This document shows positions 56,336-64,000 of a stretch of DNA of 64,000 nt, in pieces. Origin of the DNA: Marsupella aquatica (Eukaryota; Marchantiophyta); assembly GCA_973895155.1 (NCBI GenBank), contig OZ316892.1:62001-126000 (forward strand), given 5' to 3'. Each line of letters opens with the position of its first letter. Within the stretch, counting starts at the first letter, position 1. The notes beneath the pieces are model-generated. The model was not told where the DNA came from. It saw only the letters and a program-made list of their open reading frames with translations, and did no database searches. Position numbers and translations under genes: made by a program.

Positions 56336-58573
56336 GTAGAATTCACAATCTGCTAAGAATTACTTGTCGTAGTGGCTTCGGCTTGCTGAATTGCTACAGT
56401 TGCTTCTCGGCGAGTTGGTATCGAGCTGCGCGGAGCTACATGCTGACGAATCCAGTGATCCCTGTTAGGTTCGCGTTACCACTTTTACACGGCCTCTCGT
56501 CATGTCCTTTGGGCAGAGAATTCCTAGTAAGGCCCTAGCTATACTGGATGTTCTTCTGCGTTTCGACCTTAGATTGCTGGGCAACTATACTTCTCACCTC
56601 TGAGCGCCCAAGGAAGCGGGACAGAATCTCTTTTTCGGCCCGGGATACTGTCCATCCTGGTTCAAGTCCTGCTCATTTCTTGCATGACGTCTCCTGCTGC
56701 CCGTCTCCTGATTTCCCGTCACAATCTAGATCAATTTTGTTGCCACTTGTTTCAGCTTGCTGTTCTGAACGAATTGTCGAGCCTGCCCAATTTGCTACTT
56801 ACACGGTCTGCATAACACTTGTTCACAAGTTCTTCTTTGAAGAAATGTCGTCAATTCTTCGTTTGGTATGCAGGACACTTCAGTTGGAAAGGGTTCTTTC
56901 TTGGGGGGCGATAAACAAGAGCGCTCGCGCCATAGTTTTTCAGAGGGCAATGTGGAGGTATGACGGTGGATTGCTTTGGGGTTTGGATGGATGATCTTCT
57001 CATACTTTATCTTCTCAAAACTTGTAGTTTTGATTCTCAAGTTTTGATGGCAAAGCTGGGATGATTCGTAAAAGAATCCAGCAGGAGGAATGGATCCTGG
57101 AGAAGATACCGCTATTGCTATGCTTCTAGGGCTTCCTCCAACTGTTACGCTGAGCTGAGATTCCTCTGCCCGGGCAAGGTTTCCCCAACAGAGCCTTCGC
57201 GTAATGAATATTCTTTCCTTAGTCCATGGGAAGGAAAGACGAGACTTGAAATTTGAGGGCTCTGCAAGATTGCACTACTTAGACTGATTTGAACCTTTGT
57301 CAAACAGGTAAGATCGTATTTCTCAAAACTGTACCATTGAGCTCCGTATTCCCGGCACGGGAACGGAGCTGACTCGATGGAACTTTTGGATATGGACCGC
57401 TTTAGGCAACAGTCCTCAGCCAGGTATGATTAATTTTGTATGCATGTCATTTTGTTGGATTTGATGTGACCAAACGACCTTCAATACATTCTCAACAAAG
57501 ACGTTTGATTTGCAGAGTTTATCCTTCATCTTCCGGTTTGATTGGTATTGGCATCCGCCGTTGTTCTTGTACACGGCCTTCAGGTAATGAGACTGAAGAG
57601 CGATTTCAACGTTATGCGTACCTACTTTTAAACAGAAACTCTTGTTCCAGCACCACCGTGTGACATTTATAGTTGCGGGAACTTCCTGCTATGAGGCTTA
57701 TGTGATCAAGACTTGAGTTGAACTTCAAGTTTGATTCCTTTTTCGTGTTAAGAAGCACAGGGTGGAGGGGAGGGGAGGGGAGGCTGTTACATTCGTGTCG
57801 TATGTGTCTCTTCACGGATTGTATAAGAGCCAAGTTCAAGAATGATGGATAGCCTTTATTTCTGAATTGTAGGAGAGGGAGGGAAGCGCTTTCACGTTCA
57901 TGTCATCTGTGTCTAATCACGATGGATTCTACAGATGATGGCTAGGCTTTATTTCTAAGTAGTCTCTTTTCAGAAACCTGAGATTCTGGTTTGCGTATAG
58001 CGCAGAAAGGACAGTGTAGGCAACTTACAAATGAACGCTTGTCAAGATGCCCTAAGAGTCTGTCCTGTACACAACACAAGGATAACATGTGACTTCTGGC
58101 TGAAGTATTTTAGTACCAATTCGATAGGCTCTTGACTCTGTCCTTTCTGTGGGTACAGTGAATTACGGGAGAAGGAACGAGCTTGTTGACACCTGGATAT
58201 GCCTTCCACAATTATTTCAATATTCTTTTCTAAGATCATTGCATTCTTGACAGATAGCCGTTACTCTCAGTTGGAAAGGAGTCATTTAACTTTTGCAAGT
58301 TATCTGTACCAAACATCACAGCAGAGCAAGGGAGACAAGAAAATACATCTTTGGACGGAGGTAGGAATGCACCCTAGAACTCGAGAGGCTTACGGTCTGC
58401 TATCCATTTCTGAACACTCATTGTAGAAAGATCACTGGAAACATAGTCGTCAAGAAATAACTACAAATTCATTGCACCTCGTGGAATCTCCTGGATTTTA
58501 TCCCGGTAGCAGATCTGAACGTGGGTTGTGGTGCTGACAGAGGAAGCCCAGAGCGCCTGAGTTCAATCAGAAG
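56336..58573. other. Upstream region of the PPR gene
   Basis: No recognised domain. The plus-strand ORF at 56548-56994 and others here lack similarity to anything I know. CT-rich and T-rich runs and several possible splice sites suggest a long 5' leader with introns for the PPR gene, which cannot be settled from sequence. A purine-rich GGGGAGGGGAGGGGAGG run sits at about 57765-57782. Confidence 0.35.
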
Positions 58574-61500
58574 TTGACAAGACTAGCAATTTGGGTGGAT
58601 GGATGGTCAACCCCAGCGTGGGTTAAGGCAAGGGCGAATTTGGTTACTCACTGCAGATTTCCATCTAATGTTAGTTATTGCACGAGAGATCGGTCTCAAG
58701 TCACTGCAAAAGGGATTGGCAGTAGGCATATGCATCCTGGTACCACGGGTCAAACAATTGCTATGTTGAAAGATCGTCTACAGCGAGGCATTGCTATAGA
58801 CTCGTACACATATGTTAAAGTTCTGCAAATGTGCTTGCAACAAAAAGACCTTTCAGGAGCCAAGCAAATTCATGATTGCATCATCGAGAGTGGAATTCAC
58901 GAAAATCCATATGTGGCAATCACGCTTTTGAATGTGTATATCAAATGCGGAGGTTTATCGGATGCACGTAGAGTTTTTGATCAAATTCAGAAGAAGAGTG
59001 TTATTACTTGGACCAGCATGATTGCGGGATACGCTAGGAGTGATCATGCTGAATCTGCACTCGAAATTTTCAATCTAATGCGCCAAGAAGGCGTGAAACC
59101 GAATGAGATCACGTATCTGAGCATCCTGAATGCATGTTCAAGCCCATTAGCTCTCAATTGGGGAAAAGAAATTCATCAGGGTATTCGACATGCCGGCTTT
59201 GAATCGGACGTGCGTGTAGGGTCTGCTCTCGTACTGATGTACGCTAAATGTGGGTGCATCACCGAGGCAAGGAAAGTTTTTGAAAAGTTGACTAATCGAA
59301 ATGTCATTACATGGAATGTTATGATTGGAGCATGTGCAGAACGTGGTGATGGTGTGGAAGCATATCGACTATTCCTCCAAATGAGACGGGATGGCTTCGA
59401 ACCAAATGCAATCACCTATACGAGCATCCTGAATGCATCCGCATGTGATGGGGGTTTGGCATGGGTGAAGGACGTTCATGGCCACGCTAGGAAAGCCGGA
59501 CTGGAGTCACATTTGCGTGTGGGCAACGCACTGGTTCACATGTATGCAGAGAGTGGCAGGATAGGTGACGCCCGACTGGTGTTTGACAGAATGGAGAAAC
59601 GCGATGTAGTCACATGGACTGTAATGATCGGTGGACTTGCACAACACGGAAGTGGGCATGAAGCTTATCGATTGTTTCTCCAGATGCGACGGGAAGGCTT
59701 CGAACCAAACGCAGTCACTTATGTGAGCATCCTGAATGCGTCTGCAAGTGCGGGGTCTTTGGAGTGGGTGAGGGAGGTTCATGGGCATGCTAGCAAAGTG
59801 GGACTGGAGTCAGACTTGCGTGTGGGCACTGCACTGGTCCACATGTATGCAAAGAGTGGCAGTATAGATGACGCTCGACTTGTTTTTGAGAGAATGGAGA
59901 AACACAATGTAGTCACATGGAACGTAATGATCGGTGGACTTGCACAACACGGAAGTGGGCATGAGGCTTATCGAATGTTTCTCCAGATGCGACGGGAAGG
60001 CTTCGAACCAAACGCAGTCACTTATGTGAGCATCCTGAATGCGTCTGCAAGTGCGGGGTCTTTGGAGTGGGTGAGGGAGGTTCATGGGCATGCTAGCAAA
60101 GTGGGACTGGAGTCAGACTTGCGTGTGGGCACTGCACTGGTCCACATGTATGCAAAGAGTGGCAGTATAGATGACGCCCGACTTGTTTTTGAGAGAATGG
60201 AGAAACACAATGCAGTCACATGGAACGTAATGATCGGAGGACTTGCACAACATGGATGTGGGCATGAAGCATATCGAATGTTTCTTGAAATGAGACGCCA
60301 AGGCTTCGAACCAAATGAAATCACTTATGTGACCATCCTGAATGCATCTGCAAGTGCGGGGGCTTTGGAGTGGGTGAAGGAGGTTCATGGCCACGCTAGC
60401 AAAGCCGGACTGGAGTCGGATTTGCGTGTGGGTAGTGCACTCGTTCACATGTATGCGAAGATTGGCAGTATAGATGATGCCCGACTGGTCTTTGACAGAA
60501 TGGAGAAACGCGATGTAATCACATGGACTGTAATGATTGGAGGGCTTGCACAACATGGATCTGGGCATGAAGCATATCGGTTGTTTCTCCAAATGAGACG
60601 GGACGGCTTTGAACCAGATGCATTCACTTATGCGAGTATTCTGAATGCATCTGCAAGTGCGGGGGCTTTGGAGTGGGTGAAGGAGGTTCATGGCCACGCT
60701 AGCAAAGCCGGACTGGAGTCGGATTTGCGTGTGGGTAATGCACTCGTTCACATGTATGCAGAGAGTGGCAGTATAGCTGACGCCCGACTTGTTTTTAACA
60801 GAATGGAGAAACGCGATGTAGTCACTTGGAACATAATGATCGGTGGACTTGCACAACACGGATATGGGCAGGAAGCCCTGGAACTTTTCAGACAAATGAA
60901 TGCAGACCATGTGAAGCCCACCGAGACGTCATTCACAGCTGTGTTGTCAGCCTGTTCTCATGGAGGCCTTGTTGATGATGGCCGTAGAATTTTTTCTGCT
61001 ATGACGCAAGATTATGGTATCGAGCGTACTGTTTTTCACTATACCCTCATGGTGGATATTCTTGGGCGGGCGGGACACGTGGAAGAAGCAAAGCAGTTGA
61101 TCAGTGAGATGCCGATCGAACCAGATGATGTAACTTGGACAGCCTTGCTTGGGGCTTGTAGAACTTATGGTAACGTGGAGCTGGGTGAACTGGCCGCTAA
61201 CGAGCTTTTCAAGTTGGAACCCGGTAAGGCCTCTACATATGTGCTGCTCTCCAATATCTATGCTGCGGCTGGGAAGTGGGAGAAGGTGTCATCTGTGCGC
61301 ACTATGATGCAAGAGAGAGGTGTTCGGAAGGAGCCAGGACGTAGCTGGATCGAAGTTCATAACAAGATCCATGAATTTGTGGTGGGGGATACATCTCACC
61401 CAGAAGCGGAGGCGATCTATACTGAGCTGAATAAATTGAGTGTAAAACTGAAGGCGGAAGGCTACATTCCGGATACCCAGCTTGTATTGCATGATATCAA

Positions 61501-61741
61501 TGAAGAGGATAAAGAGCTAGCCCTTTGCTCTCATAGTGAGAAGTTGGCTATTGCTTACGGACTTATGCACCTACCTTGGGGAGAACCTATTCGTGTAAGT
61601 AAGAACCTTCGGGTGTGTTCAGATTGCCACTCAGCAACCAAGTATATCTCTAAGGTGACCGGACGCGAGATTATTGCAAGGGATGCAAATCGGTTCCACC
61701 ATTTTAAAGATGGAATGTGTTCTTGTGGTGATTACTGGTGA
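58574..61741 (+). CDS. PLS-class PPR protein with E and DYW domains (organelle RNA editing factor)
   Basis: Intronless ORF of 1055 residues. The N-terminus (~1-60) is rich in R, S and T with few acidic residues, which suits an organelle transit peptide. Residues ~75-800 are P, L and S PPR motifs in regular 101-residue triplets. E-type motifs follow (~800-915). The DYW domain (~919-1055) has PGRSWIEV, the catalytic HSE in CSHSEKLAIAYG, zinc ligands CSDCH, HHF and CSCG, and the canonical DYW end. Known role: such proteins bind one or few organelle transcripts and deaminate a specific C to U. The catalytic residues look complete. Sequence style is close to moss DYW proteins. The first ATG is assumed; later in-frame ATGs exist. 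Target organelle and site are unknown. Confidence 0.92.
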   Translation: MTRLAIWVDGWSTPAWVKARANLVTHCRFPSNVSYCTRDRSQVTAKGIGSRHMHPGTTGQTIAMLKDRLQRGIAIDSYTYVKVLQMCLQQKDLSGAKQIHDCIIESGIHENPYVAITLLNVYIKCGGLSDARRVFDQIQKKSVITWTSMIAGYARSDHAESALEIFNLMRQEGVKPNEITYLSILNACSSPLALNWGKEIHQGIRHAGFESDVRVGSALVLMYAKCGCITEARKVFEKLTNRNVITWNVMIGACAERGDGVEAYRLFLQMRRDGFEPNAITYTSILNASACDGGLAWVKDVHGHARKAGLESHLRVGNALVHMYAESGRIGDARLVFDRMEKRDVVTWTVMIGGLAQHGSGHEAYRLFLQMRREGFEPNAVTYVSILNASASAGSLEWVREVHGHASKVGLESDLRVGTALVHMYAKSGSIDDARLVFERMEKHNVVTWNVMIGGLAQHGSGHEAYRMFLQMRREGFEPNAVTYVSILNASASAGSLEWVREVHGHASKVGLESDLRVGTALVHMYAKSGSIDDARLVFERMEKHNAVTWNVMIGGLAQHGCGHEAYRMFLEMRRQGFEPNEITYVTILNASASAGALEWVKEVHGHASKAGLESDLRVGSALVHMYAKIGSIDDARLVFDRMEKRDVITWTVMIGGLAQHGSGHEAYRLFLQMRRDGFEPDAFTYASILNASASAGALEWVKEVHGHASKAGLESDLRVGNALVHMYAESGSIADARLVFNRMEKRDVVTWNIMIGGLAQHGYGQEALELFRQMNADHVKPTETSFTAVLSACSHGGLVDDGRRIFSAMTQDYGIERTVFHYTLMVDILGRAGHVEEAKQLISEMPIEPDDVTWTALLGACRTYGNVELGELAANELFKLEPGKASTYVLLSNIYAAAGKWEKVSSVRTMMQERGVRKEPGRSWIEVHNKIHEFVVGDTSHPEAEAIYTELNKLSVKLKAEGYIPDTQLVLHDINEEDKELALCSHSEKLAIAYGLMHLPWGEPIRVSKNLRVCSDCHSATKYISKVTGREIIARDANRFHHFKDGMCSCGDYW
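59338..60852 (+). repeat. 303-bp coding tandem repeat (P-L-S triplets)
   Basis: Five successive 303-bp units, each one P-L-S triplet of 101 residues. The units starting at 59641 and 59944 are almost identical over their full length. The other units share long identical tracts but differ more. This indicates very recent duplication of one triplet within the PPR array. Confidence 0.85.
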
Positions 61742-62974
61742 ACCCAGATTGAAAGCTGTGTTGGGCTGGCTGGAAAGTGACTTCAAATCAGTAGTCACTG
61801 GCAGCGCAGATACAATCAGGGTTTGGGTGTCGCAATTCTGTAACATTAATTTTGAGATTCTGCAATTGGGGGTTGTACCTAGCCCTCTTCTGGCTGAAAG
61901 ACCATTTCATGTAAGAGAAATGTCACGCAAGTTTCGTTTTGAGTGTCGAAATTATAGGTGCGTGAAAGCAAGCTGTTGGCTTGATATGTAGAAACCTCTT
62001 TTGACATCTTAGTTGAGTATTGTCTCTAAGTCATAAGAAGAGTTTGCATACAGTAGCTGCCTTGCTGTGAACATGGTACTGGAAGGGAACTCACATTGGT
62101 GACAGGAGACGAAAATCAAGGGCATAAAGATCAAATGCGCGGATGGCGACCTCCACCAGCAGAAAACTTCGAGCAATGAGTCGTCGAGTTCATCGACTTG
62201 CAGGAAGCCTTTGGCCGAGACTGATGGATGTATTCAGATCTTCGAATACATCCATGTCGAAGATTAGATAATTCAATTCTAGTAAAGTGGCCATGTTCTT
62301 CTGCTTCAAAGGGAGTTGACAGTCTGGATTCGACCAAAACGATATGAACTGTCTGAGCTTCTCAGATTCGCAAGATACGGTCGTGAAACGTGCTCGAAAG
62401 CTTGTTAGCTACTCTGGGGTTAGGGAAGGCGTAAGGGAATAATTCTCAAATGACGCGAGAATGGAAAGATGCACTGTACAGTACTATCGTGGATTATCGG
62501 ACAAGGCAGGAAAGTGGACTGTATTTGCAGTAGAAACTTTGCTACGTTGACCGCATGATTGAATCCGAAAGCTCATAGACCGTGCGCGTGAACGTAGAAG
62601 GGAGCATAGTTCTGCAAGGAATAGTGGAGTAGCATGCTTCTGGAGGTATTCTATGTTGCGAGCAAACAGGAGTTTTGCTAGCGAGGCACACATGCTAGCG
62701 AGGCAACTTTCTGGGTACCATCAGGGTAACTGAGGGGGATTCCGAAGTAAGATTGTGGATTGTTTTATTCTAAAACAGCTATGAAAAAGGGAAAACCAGA
62801 TACTTGAACATCCACAACCCAGAAACTTGAGATCTTTACAACCTTAAATTGAATGACGAGGCATCATCAATCTCAACAGAACTAGTTTAGAAACCTTTCA
62901 CAATCCACCTTTAATAAAACTATGTATTGATATACATGTTCTGGAATGAGATTCCATCCAAAATTGATCATTAG
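61742..62974. other. 3' flank of the PPR gene
   Basis: No further gene is supported. A 20-base inverted repeat (GATGTATTCAGATCTTCGAATACATC) at about 62225-62250 can form a hairpin with an 8-9 bp stem. ORFs here have no domains. Confidence 0.4.
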
Positions 62975-63541
62975 TCATTGAGAATCCTCTGATTCCAAAT
63001 CATCTGAAGAATTACTAGGATTGCTACTCAACTCCCTATCAATCTTCTCAGCTGATTCGTCAAAATACTATGCGACAATACCAGTCTCATCATCTATGAA
63101 CTGAGGGCAGTAAAGGGCATTTTTAGCACCCCTCACTAACCGCAGACCTTTCCCCTCCCAAGTCAAAATGACTGGCGCTTCATCAACCTCCTTTGCAGAC
63201 TTTTCAGCATAGCAAGGAAGCGTGAATCCCTTCTCAGGGGTCACAAGAAAATTATCCTCGATTTATTTTTGAAGACGGAATCTCTCCTCCAAAAACCAAT
63301 GCGAATGCCTATCACTGAAGAAATCACCAACATAGGATCAATACTACGCATCCGAAAATTCTAGAAATAATAGAAACACACCAAATAGGGAGTTCTACAT
63401 CAAAGGCCAAGTACTTTACTCCACGTCGAATTCATCCTTCTCGTCTGAAGGTCCGCCCTGATCATCTCCTGGGATGGTGAACTCATCGTCCGATCCTTCA
63501 TCATTGGGGTCCTCTTTCTTCTGATCTGCGGCCCCTTTCAA
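62975..63541 (-). pseudogene. Fossil acidic ORFs of unknown family
   Basis: Minus strand. One frame from about 63330 to 62975 encodes HWFLEERFRLQK, a TAA at 63265-63263, then FLVTPEKGFTLPCYAEKSA and ALYCPQFIDDETG, a TAG at 63070-63068, and an acidic tail SSDDLESEDSQ. A second segment, 63541-63419, encodes a D/E-rich tail (DPNDEGSDDEF, DEKDEFDVE). They look like two exons or two remnants of one decayed gene. The family is not recognised. Confidence 0.35.
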
Positions 63542-64000
63542 CTTCTAGGCATGTTGAAATGCCAAAATTTTAGCAAATTAGATTAGTGGAATTTAAGTTA
63601 ATTATCGAGTTACAGTTAAGTAGAGGTCGGATCACTAGGGCAATCACTATTTAAACCCTAAAAACCTGACCAGAACTTCATTTTATCCAATCGAGGTTCA
63701 ATTTTTGGTCTAGCGGCAACTTTACAGAGATGGAACAATCTGGAGTCATATGCGTAGTTGTAGTAACCATTGAAGCAATTTGGGGCATGCATGGTAGTGA
63801 GATAGTTTATGAGGATGCGATATTCTATTGGAAGATGGAAAAATGTGTGCCTTAGGGCCAAGTGCTCGCAGAGTTAGACTGAGCAGAGAAAATCAGAATG
63901 CAGGGTTGTCAATGCACAATCGAGTCAATCACTTTTGTTGAACAGTAGGTTTAGGGCAATACATGTATACACAGTTTCTTTGTGCAAATCAATATCGTTG
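63542..64000. other. Right edge, no recognised feature
   Basis: AT-rich sequence with a short minus-strand ORF (63861-63658) that has no domain. Nothing else is visible before the window ends. Confidence 0.4.

Noticed and set aside
56660-56675. Perfect tRNA-type B box, GGTTCAAGTCC
   Set aside because: Flanking bases do not form a T-arm stem, and no A box or acceptor stem lies at the right distance, so no tRNA gene is called.
59507-60936. Minus-strand ORFs up to 265 residues inside the PPR gene
   Set aside because: They are shadows of the plus-strand PPR repeats and recur with the same 303-bp period.

Overview
The window looks like nuclear DNA of a seed-free land plant, most likely a moss. 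The evidence is a long intronless PLS-class PPR protein ending in a canonical DYW domain, plant-type GT/AG introns, plant-type telomere units (CCCTAAA), Ty3/gypsy and LINE debris, and many minisatellites. The species cannot be told from the sequence. The window is mostly repeats and decayed elements, with few convincing genes.

Layout. 0-2 kb: decayed Ty3/gypsy integrase region (minus). 2.6-6.4 kb: intact 1245-residue minus-strand ORF of unknown function with an N-terminal fold that recurs in the window, a long coiled coil and a large C-terminal region. 9.6-12.8 kb: six-exon minus-strand gene with the same N-terminal fold, a coiled coil and a Myb/telobox-like C-terminus, carrying three stop codons. 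14.6-24.1 kb: two ~1.2 kb direct repeats made largely of an 18-bp minisatellite, one containing three telomere units. They flank an intact 1652-residue ORF combining C2H2 zinc fingers, a tyrosine-recombinase-like region, a RecQ helicase and a Cys-rich tail. 27.7-34.2 kb: seven-exon minus-strand gene fusing the recurring fold and 63-residue coiled-coil repeats to a SNF2/Rad5-like helicase with a RING finger. The first exon has three in-frame stops; the helicase exons have none.

34.7-43 kb: satellites (116-bp and ~153-bp units), dispersed repeats and short fossil ORFs. 43.0-43.3 kb: an exon with a CCHC zinc knuckle (SREK1IP1-like). 44.06-47.89 kb: GC-rich 3.8-kb insertion with TG...CA ends and a 5-bp target duplication, carrying a fourth copy of the recurring fold. 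48.4-49.4 kb: broken gene with a 2-oxoglutarate/Fe(II) dioxygenase signature, possibly TET/JBP-like. 50-54.8 kb: simple and degenerate repeats. 54.8-56.3 kb: gypsy gag/protease fossil split by a 5'-truncated LINE with a 16-bp target duplication. 58.6-61.7 kb: PPR-DYW gene with a recent 303-bp internal duplication. 62.9-63.6 kb: fossil acidic ORFs.

How they fit together. One N-terminal fold is joined to four different C-terminal parts: SNF2 helicase, Myb, proline-rich coiled coil, and an unknown domain. Three large minus-strand genes between 9.6 and 34.2 kb look like DNA-transaction proteins (Myb, recombinase/RecQ, SNF2). Nearly all lesions in the decayed genes are TAG or TGA stops with few frameshifts, as expected from deamination of methylated cytosine. 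All functional statements are inferred from motifs read by eye; no database search was run.
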